Assembly: GCF_027533845.1 (NCBI RefSeq) | Contig: NZ_JAPZVN010000001.1 | Coordinates: forward strand, 372,001-436,000 | Direction of reading: 5' to 3' | Origin: Streptomyces sp. RPT161 | Lineage (GTDB): Bacteria > Actinomycetota > Actinomycetes > Streptomycetales > Streptomycetaceae | Length of the DNA: 64,000 nt | Part shown: positions 1 to 7,782 of the stretch, piece after piece | Numbering within the stretch: the stretch's first letter is position 1 | How the letters are laid out: each line of letters opens with the position of its first letter | Program-made: the position numbers and the translations under genes | The notes under the pieces: model-generated | Seen by the model: only the letters and a program-made list of their open reading frames with translations | Told to the model about the DNA's origin: nothing | Databases searched by the model: none

Positions 1-352
1 CCATCTCCTTGACGCCCTGCGGCAGCATGTTGTCGCCGAGGTACATCACGAAGTCTTCCTCGCCCAGGAACTCCCGGGCGATCTTGACGCAGTGGGCCAG
101 CCCGAGCGGCTGCTCCTGCCGGATGTAGGTGAGGCGCAGACCGAGGCGGGCACCGTCGCCCAGCACGGCGGCGATCTCCGGGGCACGGTCGCCGACGACG
201 ACGGCGACCTCGCTGACGCCCAGCTCCCGGATGTTCTCCAGGACGTGCTCGAGCACCGGCCGGTTGGCCACGGGCATGAGCTGCTTGGGCATGGAATAGG
301 TGAACGGGCGCAGTCGGGTGCCCGACCCGCCTGACAGCACCAGGGCCTTCAC
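1..352 (-). CDS. rmlA: Glucose-1-phosphate thymidylyltransferase (N-terminal part, cut by window edge)
   Basis: The protein would make dTDP-glucose from glucose-1-phosphate and dTTP, the first step toward deoxysugars that decorate polyketides. The visible 117 residues start at a GTG codon and show the nucleotide-binding loop LSGGSGTRLRPFT near residue 5, then MPKQLMPVANRPV, and later MYLGDNMLPQG around the substrate aspartate. This wording fits the long StrD-type subfamily rather than short RmlA. The GTG start overlaps the stop of the FAD monooxygenase gene in a GTGA arrangement, so the two are probably translationally coupled and the sugar step belongs to the polyketide operon. The C-terminal part lies outside the window, so intactness cannot be judged. 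Confidence 0.9.
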   Translation of the reverse strand, partial: MKALVLSGGSGTRLRPFTYSMPKQLMPVANRPVLEHVLENIRELGVSEVAVVVGDRAPEIAAVLGDGARLGLRLTYIRQEQPLGLAHCVKIAREFLGEEDFVMYLGDNMLPQGVKEM

Positions 353-1689
353 CGATTCCTCCTCTCGGGAACGTCGGGTACGAAGCACTCCTCGGCGACG
401 CGGATTGAGGGGTTGCCGAAGGCGATGCGGTCGAGCACCTTGCGGTAGGCCGGTGTGCGCCGGAGCAGCGCGGCCAGCTTCGGCCGTACGCGGGTGGCGA
501 AGGTGCCGTGCGAGAGCATCGCCCGGCTCTGCAGCCGCTGCAGCCGCATGACCTGCTCTATGTCTGCGGAACGGGTTCGTTCGAACGCCGACAGGAAGCG
601 CCCGCTCGCGTCCCTCGCACGGTGCGAGGCGACCAGCAGCGGGTGCAGCAGCACCGCGTCCTGGATGGCCAGGTTGATGCCCTGCGCGCCGATGGGGCTG
701 TGGGTGTGGGCGGCGTCGCCGATCAGGACCAGGCCGTCGTCCGCCCAGCGCTCGGCCCGCCCGGAGAAGACGTCCAGCAGGCTGAGGTCGCGCATCGAGC
801 GTATCTGCTCGCGTATCAGGCCCGCGTAGGGCGGGACCGCCAGCGCCAGCTGTTCCTTGACGTGGTCGAGCCCCTTGGCGGCCACGTCCCTGAACCCCTT
901 GTGGGGCAAGGTCCAGCCGATCTGGACGCGGTCGGGCCAGGAGTCGTAGACCAGGACGGGGCTCTGGCCCGCCCGGAACACCTGGACGTCCCTGACGGCC
1001 TCGCGGTCGCGGCTGCCGGGCCCATCGTCGGTCAGCTTGAACCACAGCACGTCCAGGTCGAACGCCTCGGTGCGGCCCGCTTCGATGCCGGCCAGGCGGC
1101 GCACCTTGGAGAAGCGGCCGTCCGCGCCGACCACGACGTGCGCCTGCACCGTGCAGGCCCCGCCAGGCCCGTCGGCGGCCACGCCGGTGATCCGGCCGTC
1201 CGTGCGCAGTAGTGCGCCGACCCGCCGCCCGTCGAGGTAGGTGAAGCCCTCGTACTTCTCGCAGTGCAGCAGCAGTTCGTCCAGGACGTGCGCCTGCGGG
1301 ATGCTCAGCAGGTAGTCGTGGGGCGCGGGCAGCGCCCGGTAGTCGATGTCGAGCAGCGCGCGGCCGCCCTCCACCAGCCGGAAGCGGGTGTGCTCGTGGG
1401 CGCCGCGGGCCCGGGCGCCGCCGAGCACACCGAGGTGGTCCAGCAGCCTGAGCGCGCCCGGCTGCAGGATCTCGCCGCGGAACTCCCGCTGGTGGGCACG
1501 GGCGCGTTCGACGACCGCGACCCGCAGCCCGGACTTCAGCAGCAGCAGCGCCAGCACCAGGCCGGCGGGTCCGGCGCCGACGACACAGATGTCGGCCGTG
1601 AACTCCTCGTCGGCCAGGGCCGGTCGGGATCGGGGGGCCTGTTCGGTCCGTTCGGTCTGTTCGGTTGCTTCGGTCCGTGGGCTCTCCAT
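349..1689 (-). CDS. FAD-dependent aromatic polyketide hydroxylase (class A monooxygenase)
   Basis: A flavoprotein of 446 residues of the p-hydroxybenzoate hydroxylase fold, which uses NAD(P)H and O2 to hydroxylate aromatic rings. The dinucleotide loop GAGPAG lies at residues 38-43, the DG-type motif VVGADGRFSKVRRLAG lies in the middle, and the FAD ribityl site GDAAHTHSPIGAQG is near residue 300. The ATG was chosen because the upstream extension of the frame overlaps the SDR gene; only 14 bases separate the two genes. The N-terminus carries a short repeat rich in Thr, Glu and Gln (TEATEQTERTEQ) from a degenerate codon repeat and is probably disordered. The oxidised ring position cannot be told from sequence; tailoring of the cyclised polyketide is inferred from context. 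Confidence 0.88.
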   Translation of the reverse strand: MESPRTEATEQTERTEQAPRSRPALADEEFTADICVVGAGPAGLVLALLLLKSGLRVAVVERARAHQREFRGEILQPGALRLLDHLGVLGGARARGAHEHTRFRLVEGGRALLDIDYRALPAPHDYLLSIPQAHVLDELLLHCEKYEGFTYLDGRRVGALLRTDGRITGVAADGPGGACTVQAHVVVGADGRFSKVRRLAGIEAGRTEAFDLDVLWFKLTDDGPGSRDREAVRDVQVFRAGQSPVLVYDSWPDRVQIGWTLPHKGFRDVAAKGLDHVKEQLALAVPPYAGLIREQIRSMRDLSLLDVFSGRAERWADDGLVLIGDAAHTHSPIGAQGINLAIQDAVLLHPLLVASHRARDASGRFLSAFERTRSADIEQVMRLQRLQSRAMLSHGTFATRVRPKLAALLRRTPAYRKVLDRIAFGNPSIRVAEECFVPDVPERRNR

Positions 1690-1703
1690 CGTCGCGTTCC
1701 TCC

Positions 1704-2456
1704 CTAGCCCCGCAGGCCGAGGCCGCCGTCGGCCCTGATCACCTGGCCGTGGATCCAGCCGGCCTCCGCCGTGCACAGCAGGGCCACCGTGTCCGCGATG
1801 TCCTCGGGCGTGGTGAGGCGTCCGGCCGGGGTGCGTGCTGCGAGGGCGGCGGCCACCTCCGGCTGGGGTGTGCCGGGCCCCTTGTCGATCTTCGAGGTGG
1901 AGACGGCGTTGACGGCGATGTCTCGCCCTGCCAGCTCCACCGCGAGATAGCGCACCAGGCTTTCCAGCGCCGCCTTGGCCACGCCGAGGCCCACATAGCG
2001 CGGGATGACCGAGTGCGCGCCGCTGCTGGAGACCGCGACGATCCGGCCGGGGCCGCCGACCATCAGGTCGGCGATCGCGGGTGCGCCATACAGCAGCGGA
2101 TCGAGGGCTGCCGAGAGGTCGGCGCGCACTTTGGCCGGGTCCGCGCCGACGGCGGGCGCCGGGTTCCAGGAGGCCGCGTTGTGCACCAACACGTCGAGCC
2201 GCCCGTACCGCTCGCGCACCTGCCCGAGCAGCCGGTCCAGTTCCGCGGGGCGGGTCACATCGGCCCGCAGGGCCACCGCCTCGCCCTTGAGCGAGGCGAG
2301 CTCCTCGACAGCGCGGCGCGCGTCGTCCTCGGAACGCGCGTAGTTCAGTATGACGGTGGCGCCCGCCCCGCACAGCTTGCGGGCGACGGCCAGGCCCACG
2401 CCGCGGGTCGCCCCGGTGACCAAGGCGACCTTCGCCTCCAGGCCGAGATCAGCCAT
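1704..2456 (-). CDS. FabL-like short-chain dehydrogenase/reductase
   Basis: A 250-residue NAD(P)H-dependent SDR. The cofactor loop TGATRGVG is at residues 14-21 and a serine cluster is near 143-145. The classical Tyr-x3-Lys pair is absent: the residue four before Lys161 is Leu. Tyr154 and Lys161 instead form a Tyr-x6-Lys pair, the spacing typical of enoyl-ACP reductases FabI and FabL, and the following stretch VAKAALESLVRYLAVEL closely resembles Bacillus FabL. It may therefore reduce an enoyl or other polyketide double bond, or a keto group on an intermediate. The start overlaps the stop of the ABM gene by 8 bases. A primary-metabolism role is less likely because it sits inside the polyketide operon. 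Confidence 0.8.
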   Translation of the reverse strand: MADLGLEAKVALVTGATRGVGLAVARKLCGAGATVILNYARSEDDARRAVEELASLKGEAVALRADVTRPAELDRLLGQVRERYGRLDVLVHNAASWNPAPAVGADPAKVRADLSAALDPLLYGAPAIADLMVGGPGRIVAVSSSGAHSVIPRYVGLGVAKAALESLVRYLAVELAGRDIAVNAVSTSKIDKGPGTPQPEVAAALAARTPAGRLTTPEDIADTVALLCTAEAGWIHGQVIRADGGLGLRG

Positions 2457-3081
2457 GGCGTGTCACCTCGAGCGCGCGGTTGCCCGCGACCGGCGTGGCG
2501 GCGACCGTCTCGACCTCGGCGAGCCGCAGCACGGCCGCGTACTCGGGTGTGTCCTGTGCGGCGCGGTAGGCGGCCGGTCCGCTCCAGCGGGTGGCGGCGG
2601 TGTATCCACCGGGCCGCACGACGGACTTGGCGAGATCCGTGTGGCCGAAGCCGTCCCGGCGGGCGGCCGCCTCGGCGTAGGAGCGGTAGGCCGCCTCGAA
2701 GGCCTCCGCGTCGCCGGTGACGGTGAACCGTTCGATCAGGTCGACCGGGTCGCCGCCCGCCAGCTGCCCGCCCTCGGCGTCGATGCGCAGCACGCCCAAC
2801 GACGGGTCGGCCTCGACGTCGACGATGCGGTGGAACTCCTTGGCGTGCTGCTGGAACGTCTCGCTCGCCATGACCTGCTTGAACAGGTCGGGCGCCGCCC
2901 ACCAGCCGAGGTTCACATAGACCTCGGGCCGCTCGGTGACGCGGACCGCCTGGTGGGCCCGAAACCCCTCCTGTGCCCGCATCCACTGGACGTGGTCGAG
3001 GAAGCGGCGCTCGAACTCCTCGGCGCCTGCGGGGTCCTTGAGGGTGAAGGTGTTGATCACGGTGAACAGCGGAGCGGGCAT
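2449..3081 (-). CDS. Tandem ABM-domain protein (antibiotic biosynthesis monooxygenase or cyclase type)
   Basis: The 210 residues look like two dimeric alpha/beta-barrel (ABM) units: residues about 5-100 beginning LFTVINTFTLKDP, and about 112-205 beginning IERFTVTGDAEAFEAAY. Single ABM proteins such as ActVA-Orf6 and TcmH oxidise aromatic polyketides without metal or flavin, and related folds act as ring cyclases. The first half keeps Trp residues typical of these proteins (VQWM, GWWAAP). The upstream ATG is followed directly by the first strand. The gene lies between the acyl-CoA ligase and the SDR, reading in the same direction. Anthrone oxygenase or cyclase activity is inferred; sequence alone does not separate them. 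Confidence 0.75.
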   Translation of the reverse strand: MPAPLFTVINTFTLKDPAGAEEFERRFLDHVQWMRAQEGFRAHQAVRVTERPEVYVNLGWWAAPDLFKQVMASETFQQHAKEFHRIVDVEADPSLGVLRIDAEGGQLAGGDPVDLIERFTVTGDAEAFEAAYRSYAEAAARRDGFGHTDLAKSVVRPGGYTAATRWSGPAAYRAAQDTPEYAAVLRLAEVETVAATPVAGNRALEVTRHG

Positions 3082-3171
3082 AGGTGCCGCCTCTCTGGTG
3101 CGTGGATGGAAGGCTGGTGGGCGAGCGAGGGCCGCCCGGGCTGGAAGGCCGCCCAGGCCGGGAAGGACGGA

Positions 3172-4779
3172 TCAGGCGGCGGCCAGGAGGCCGATCAGCT
3201 GCTCCCGCAGTAGCCGGCGCTGGATCTTGCCGTTGCCCGAGCGGGGGATGGCCTCGACGGCTCGGGCCTGCCGGATGTGCTGGTAGTACGGGAGCCGGTC
3301 GTTGACGAAGGCCACGGCCTCGGCGACAGCCTGCTCGGCGGTGCCGTCCGCGGTGGCCGACGGGTCGAGCACGATCAGGGCGCCGGCCACCGCGCCGCTG
3401 AACGCGTCCGGGAGGTCGACGACCACCGACTCGCGCACAAAGGGGTGCCGGCCGAGGACCAGCTCGACCTCGGAGGGCGCGACGAGGAAGTTGTCGCACT
3501 TGAAGACGTCCTTCAGGCGGTCGATGAGGAACAGCCGCCCTTCGTCGTCGATCCGTCCGACGTCCCCGGTGGTCAGCCAGCCGTCCGGCTCAAGACCGGT
3601 TCCCTCGGGGCCGCCGAGGTAGCCCTTCATCACCTGCGGCCCGCGCAGCTGCACCTCCCCCACCGAGCTGGCGGGCAGCACCGCGCGGCTCTCGACGTCC
3701 ACCACCCGGCACTCCGTGCCCGGGACCGGCCTGCCGACCGAGCCGTGCACCGGGTGGTCGGGGTCGTCGCTGTGGGTCAACGGCGAGGTCTCGGCCAGCC
3801 CGTACCCCTGGAAGACGGGGATGCCGAAGCGCTCGGTGAGCCGGGCGGCCGCGGCGACCGGCAGGCCCGAGCCGCCGGAGGCGATCCGGGTGACCGTGCG
3901 CAGCCCCAACTCGTCCAGGGCCGGATCGGCGGCCAGCATGGCCAGCCGTACGGGCAGGCTGTACAGGTGCGTCGCACCGTGCTCGTTGGCGGCGGTGACC
4001 GCGTGGACCGGCTGGGAACCGGTGCACAGCACCTGCGTGGCCGCGGCCCGCACCGCGGAGTTGAGGTGCATCGGGTGAAAGGTCGGCAGGTGGTTGACGG
4101 TCACCGATGTCCCGTCGAGGCGGTGCGCCAGGGTGATCTGGTCGGCGTTGACGGTCAGGTTGCGGTGGGTGAGCCGGACCGCCTTGGGCCGCCCGGTGGT
4201 GCCGCTGGTGAACTGGACGCAGGCCACGTCGTCGGGGCCCGTCGGCACTTCGGCCGGTACGCGGCCGCCCGGTGCCGTGTCCGTCAGTTCCCGCAGAGCG
4301 GGCAGCCCTTCGGGCAGGCGGTCGCCGATGAGGACCACCTGCTCCAGGCCGGGCAGCCGGTCCCGGACCCCGGCCAGCCGCTCGTACAGCGCGGCGTCCA
4401 CGAACGCCAGCCGGGCCCGGCTGAGGGTGAGGACGTGCAGCAGGTCCTCTTCGCGCAGCAGCGGGTTGACCACCGCGGCGACGTGACCGGCGCGGGAGGC
4501 GGCGTAGTACGCCACGGCGAAGTCCGGGTGCAGCACCGAGGCGACCGCGACGGTGGCGCCGGTCCCGGGTAGCAGCGTGCCCAGTGCCACGGCCGCCACC
4601 GTGACCCGCCGGTCCAGCTCGCCGTAGGTGATCCGCTCCGCGCCGCACACCAGGGCGGTACGGCCCGGGGCCCCGGCGGCGGCCTCGGCCACCAGGCCGT
4701 CCAGCCGCCGGGGCACCTCGGGCGCGTAGGCCTCGGGCGCGTGGGCCTGGGGCGCGCAGCCCTCGGGGCGGTTAGCCAC
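3172..4779 (-). CDS. Acyl-CoA ligase (AMP-forming)
   Basis: A 535-residue ANL-superfamily enzyme that activates a carboxylic acid as acyl-adenylate and passes it to CoA. The P-loop FTSGTTGRPKA is at residues 190-200, GYGLAETSP and TGDVGRID follow, and the catalytic-lysine end motif SGNGKIQRR is near the C-terminus. Aureolic-acid and some tetracycline-type clusters carry a comparable ligase (MtmL type), whose role is to activate a starter or a shunt acid; that parallel is knowledge-based. The N-terminal 20 residues contain a short Ala-Pro-Glu-Ala repeat with no clear role. Its start overlaps the aromatase stop by 8 bases, so it is probably co-translated with it. Confidence 0.88.
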   Translation of the reverse strand: MANRPEGCAPQAHAPEAYAPEVPRRLDGLVAEAAAGAPGRTALVCGAERITYGELDRRVTVAAVALGTLLPGTGATVAVASVLHPDFAVAYYAASRAGHVAAVVNPLLREEDLLHVLTLSRARLAFVDAALYERLAGVRDRLPGLEQVVLIGDRLPEGLPALRELTDTAPGGRVPAEVPTGPDDVACVQFTSGTTGRPKAVRLTHRNLTVNADQITLAHRLDGTSVTVNHLPTFHPMHLNSAVRAAATQVLCTGSQPVHAVTAANEHGATHLYSLPVRLAMLAADPALDELGLRTVTRIASGGSGLPVAAAARLTERFGIPVFQGYGLAETSPLTHSDDPDHPVHGSVGRPVPGTECRVVDVESRAVLPASSVGEVQLRGPQVMKGYLGGPEGTGLEPDGWLTTGDVGRIDDEGRLFLIDRLKDVFKCDNFLVAPSEVELVLGRHPFVRESVVVDLPDAFSGAVAGALIVLDPSATADGTAEQAVAEAVAFVNDRLPYYQHIRQARAVEAIPRSGNGKIQRRLLREQLIGLLAAA

Positions 4780-5746
4780 GGCGGGCCTCCGCGTAGGCGC
4801 GGGCGTGCTTGAGGGTGTTGGTGCTGTTGGTGCTCAGGGCCCGGTGGATGTAGGCGCGGGCGTCGGCGACGGTCTTCCCCTCGCCGAGCACCTTTTCGAC
4901 CGCCGCCGCCTTGATGATGACGGTGTGGCGCGAGGTGACGTCCACGCCGCCGCGCTCGGCTGGCACGATCGTCCAGCGGCCGGTGTGGGCCGTCATCAGC
5001 GCGGGCACGGTCGTCTGCTTGTAGACGATGCGGTCCTCACCGAAGACCACCCGGACCGACTCGGTGGTGTGCGTGGAGCCGTCGGCGGTCCGCGTGTCCA
5101 TGGCCATGACCTGCAGGCCGGGGGACTCCTCGGTCAGCTCCAGGCGGGCGACGTGCGGCAGGCGCTGGGGCCACAGGTCGGCGCGGTTGAGGAAGTCGAA
5201 GACGTCCTTGCTGGCGCCGTCGATGTGCACCGTGTCGTCGAAGGTGAACATCAACTCGTCCAGCTGGTCGGCGAGTTCCGCGATGCGCTTGATGCCGTCG
5301 AGCTCAGCGGCGCTGTTGCGGTCGAGCGCGGCGCGGATCCACCCCTCACCTTCGGCCGACCCGTCCACGGCGGTGAAGTCGTGGTACAGCTCCAGCAGGC
5401 AGCAGGCCGGGGAGATCGGGGTGACCACCCACTTGCCGCCCATGGAGGCGACCGGCGGCTGGGAGACCTCCTGGCGGAAGACCACGGACAGGTTGGCACG
5501 GTCCAGCTCGCGGCGCGAGATCCAGTGCTTGACCTCGCCGTTGGCGGTGGCCCAGATCTGGATGCGCTCGCTCGTCTCGTCCCGCTCCAGGTGCTCGACA
5601 TGGACGTTCGGGGCGAAGAACTGCGGCCAGCGGGTGACGTCGGCGATGATGTCGTACACGACCTCGGCCGGCGCCTCGATGGCGGCGCTGTGCAGGGTCC
5701 GGTGCTCCTGGGGCGCTGCAGCCGGGGCGGACACGTCAACGGACAC
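4772..5746 (-). CDS. Two-domain polyketide aromatase/cyclase
   Basis: A protein of 324 residues made of two START/Bet v1-like halves, about residues 15-160 (starting RTLHSAAIEAPAEVVYDIIAD) and 165-320 (starting FTFDDTVHIDGASKDVFDF). Di-domain ARO/CYCs of this kind catalyse first-ring cyclisation and aromatisation of C9-reduced polyketide chains, which matches the adjacent ketoreductase. The GTG start was preferred over an ATG 45 bases upstream because a purine-rich AGAGAGG site lies about 9 bases before it. Upstream is the ketoreductase gene and downstream the acyl-CoA ligase, all on one strand. The assignment rests on family resemblance and gene order. Confidence 0.9.
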   Translation of the reverse strand: MSVDVSAPAAAPQEHRTLHSAAIEAPAEVVYDIIADVTRWPQFFAPNVHVEHLERDETSERIQIWATANGEVKHWISRRELDRANLSVVFRQEVSQPPVASMGGKWVVTPISPACCLLELYHDFTAVDGSAEGEGWIRAALDRNSAAELDGIKRIAELADQLDELMFTFDDTVHIDGASKDVFDFLNRADLWPQRLPHVARLELTEESPGLQVMAMDTRTADGSTHTTESVRVVFGEDRIVYKQTTVPALMTAHTGRWTIVPAERGGVDVTSRHTVIIKAAAVEKVLGEGKTVADARAYIHRALSTNSTNTLKHARAYAEARRG

Positions 5747-5818
5747 GGGGTTTCTACCTCTCTTCGAGCGTGGTGTCTGGAGCGGGTCCACCGGGCTTCG
5801 GGCGGAACCCGGGGGATC

Positions 5819-6604
5819 TCAGTAGTTGCCGAGACCGCCGCAGACGTTGAGCGCCTGCGCGGTGATGGAGGCGGCGGTGTCGGTGGTCAGGTAGCCGACC
5901 AGGCCGGCGACCTCTTCGGGGGTGGAGTAGCGGCCGAGCGGGATCTTCGCCTCGAACTGCTTCTGGATGTCGTCGACGGTGGTGTCGAACGCGGCCGCGT
6001 AGCCCTCGCGGACCCGCTGGGCCATCGGCGTCTCGACGTAGCCGGGGCAGACGGCGTTGACGGTGATGCCGGTGGGGGCCAGCTCCTTGCCGAGCGCCTT
6101 GCTGAAGCCGATCACGCCGTGCTTGGACGCGGAGTAGGGGGCGGCCAGGACGACGCCCTGCTTGCCACCGGTGGAGGCGATGTTGATGATCCGGCCCCAG
6201 CCGCGCTCCTGCAGACCGCCCTGCTTCAGGACCTCACGGGTGGTCAGGAAGACGCTGTTGAGGTTGGTGTCGATGACGTCGTACCAGAGCTCGTCGGTCA
6301 GGTCGGCGGTGACGCCGCCGCCGTTGCGGCCCGCGTTGTTGACCAGGACGTCGATCCGGCCGTACCGCTCGATCGCGGCGGCGACCAGCGCCCGGACCGA
6401 CTCGGGGCGGCGCACGTCCGCGGTGGCGCCGTCGGCCTCGAGCCCCTCGGCGCGCAGTTCCTTTACGGTCAGCCGCACCGCTTCCTCGCCGCGGGCGCAG
6501 ATGAAGACCGCGAAGCCCTTGGCCGCGAGGTCCCTGGCCGTCGCCAGGCCGATGCCGCTGGTACCTCCGGTGACCAGTGCGACCCGCCGCTCCTCGTTCG
6601 CCAT
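5819..6604 (-). CDS. Polyketide C9-type ketoreductase (ActIII family)
   Basis: A 261-residue NADPH-dependent SDR, the same length as actinorhodin ActIII. The cofactor loop TGGTSGIG is at 12-19 and the triad is Ser144, Tyr157, Lys161, identical in numbering to ActIII. It should reduce the C9 carbonyl of the nascent chain and so fix the first cyclisation. At positions 93-97 it reads RNGGG, whereas ActIII has Pro94 in the PGG motif linked to stereochemistry; Asn94 here may change hydride-face selection. The ATG has AAGGGAG 8 bases upstream, and an in-frame extension toward the divergent gene was rejected. It faces the SnoaL-like gene across a 199-base promoter region. Confidence 0.93.
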   Translation of the reverse strand: MANEERRVALVTGGTSGIGLATARDLAAKGFAVFICARGEEAVRLTVKELRAEGLEADGATADVRRPESVRALVAAAIERYGRIDVLVNNAGRNGGGVTADLTDELWYDVIDTNLNSVFLTTREVLKQGGLQERGWGRIINIASTGGKQGVVLAAPYSASKHGVIGFSKALGKELAPTGITVNAVCPGYVETPMAQRVREGYAAAFDTTVDDIQKQFEAKIPLGRYSTPEEVAGLVGYLTTDTAASITAQALNVCGGLGNY

Positions 6605-6674
6605 GGCGCACGCTCCCTTCACTCGTTCTCGCCGTACGTTCGTTCCGGCTGGGGACCAACGTGCCGGGCTGGTC

Positions 6675-6749
6675 TCGAAGGGAGGTCGAGCGGAGCTGGA
6701 CGGGGCCGGGCGGCCCGTACTCCAGCGGCCTTCCAGCGCGGTTGGAGCC
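6675..6749 (+). promoter_or_regulatory. Candidate SARP operator: two triplets of 11-bp-spaced heptads
   Basis: Three heptads start at 6675 (TCGAAGG), 6686 (TCGAGCG) and 6697 (TGGACGG), each exactly 11 bases after the last. A second triplet starts at 6721 (TCCAGCG), 6732 (TCCAGCG) and 6743 (TGGAGCC), again with 11-base periods. SARP activators such as DnrI and ActII-ORF4 are known to bind TCGAG-type heptads repeated every 11 bases. The site lies between the divergent ketoreductase and SnoaL-like genes, and a SARP gene lies 6 kb away. Confidence 0.6.
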
Positions 6750-6803
6750 CGGCCGCGCAGACTCGCGGGCGACATCACCGCGCGTCCACCGGAAGGGACC
6801 AGC

Positions 6804-7241
6804 ATGACCACCACGGACACGGCCGTCGCCGAGGCCGTTCTGCACCTGCAGATCCAGCAGTTCTACGCCGCCCAGATGCAGCTGCTGGACAGCGGGAAGG
6901 CCGAGGACTGGGCCGAGACCTTCACCGAGGACGGCGTGTTCGCCGCGAACGCGCACCCGGAGCCGGCCGAGGGGCGCGCCGTCATCGCCGCCGCGGCCCG
7001 CAAGGCCACCGACGAGTACGCGGCCAAGGGCATCCAGCGCCGCCACTGGCTCGGCATGATCAACGTCGAACAGCGCGGTGCCGACGGGGTGTTCGCCCAG
7101 TGCTACGCCCTCGTCATCGAGACCCCGCGCGGCGGCCAGGCCAAGCTGCACGTCAGCACCCGCTGCGACGACTTGCTGGTGCGCACGGGGGGCCGCTGGC
7201 AGGTCCGGCACCGCCAGGTGTACCGCGACGACCTGTCCTGA
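6804..7241 (+). CDS. SnoaL-like / NTF2-fold polyketide tailoring protein
   Basis: A protein of 145 residues with the alpha+beta cone of the NTF2/SnoaL_4 group: a helical start (LHLQIQQFYAAQMQLLDSGKAEDWAETFTEDGVF within residues 12-45, including Asp at the mouth of the cone), then strands carrying HWLGMINVEQ and CYALVIET, and the end RQVYRDDLS. Family members in polyketide clusters act as cyclases, hydroxylase partners or dehydratases, so the exact reaction is open. A GGAAGGGA site sits 5 bases before the ATG. It is the only plus-strand gene in the core polyketide block and is expected to share the divergent SARP-controlled promoter. Confidence 0.82.
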   Translation: MTTTDTAVAEAVLHLQIQQFYAAQMQLLDSGKAEDWAETFTEDGVFAANAHPEPAEGRAVIAAAARKATDEYAAKGIQRRHWLGMINVEQRGADGVFAQCYALVIETPRGGQAKLHVSTRCDDLLVRTGGRWQVRHRQVYRDDLS

Positions 7242-7253
7242 CCCTCCCCTCGC

Positions 7254-7295
7254 GCGCCGCGCCCCGGACCGTGTCCCACGGCCGGGGCGCGGCGC
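7254..7295. terminator. Strong hairpin terminator between SnoaL-like gene and ACP gene
   Basis: A 14-bp perfect GC stem (7254-7267 with 7282-7295) encloses a nested 5-bp stem CCGTG/CACGG with a 3-base loop. It lies 12 bases past the SnoaL-like stop and downstream of the convergent ACP gene, so it probably works in both directions. Confidence 0.7.
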
Positions 7296-7423
7296 CTTCG
7301 CCTGCGCACCGGGAAGCGGCCGGTGAGTGCGGCTCGGGGGATCCGGGGAACACTGCAACGCCGTCCGCCCGGAGCGCGGTGCCCAGGGCGGACGGCAGGT
7401 GTGCTGCCAGTGCGGCAGCGGGA

Positions 7424-7687
7424 TCAGGCCGCGGCGGCCTGGGACAGGCTCTCGTTGATGAAGGCCAGCAGCATCCGCGGCGTGTGCGCCTCGGCGGCGG
7501 CGTCGTCGGAGATCCGGACGCCGTAGTCCTGCTCGATGCGGCCCGTGGTCTGGAGCACCGCGAGCGAGTCGTAGCCCAGCTCGTCGAACGGGACGTCCAT
7601 GACGTCACCGTCCAGGTCCACGCCTTCCTCCTCGCCGGCGCACTCGCGCAGCCGCTTGGTGAGTTCGTTGAGCGACATCTCAGCCAT
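7424..7687 (-). CDS. Acyl carrier protein of the type II PKS
   Basis: An 87-residue acidic ACP. The phosphopantetheine serine is Ser41 in GYDSLAVL, close to Ser42 of the actinorhodin ACP. The growing polyketide is tethered here and presented to KS-alpha/CLF and the ketoreductase. It starts with ATG behind AAGGTG-like purines. It follows the CLF gene in the usual minimal-PKS order KS-alpha, CLF, ACP, with a 95-base gap. A phosphopantetheinyl transferase gene 12 kb away could activate it. Confidence 0.95.
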   Translation of the reverse strand: MAEMSLNELTKRLRECAGEEEGVDLDGDVMDVPFDELGYDSLAVLQTTGRIEQDYGVRISDDAAAEAHTPRMLLAFINESLSQAAAA

Positions 7688-7782
7688 GAAGAAACACCTT
7701 TCGGTACGGATCCCGGTTCGTGGAACCGGTGGTACAAACGTCCAGCCCGGAGGGCTGTCTTGAGGCGGAGTTGGCCGTCGGG

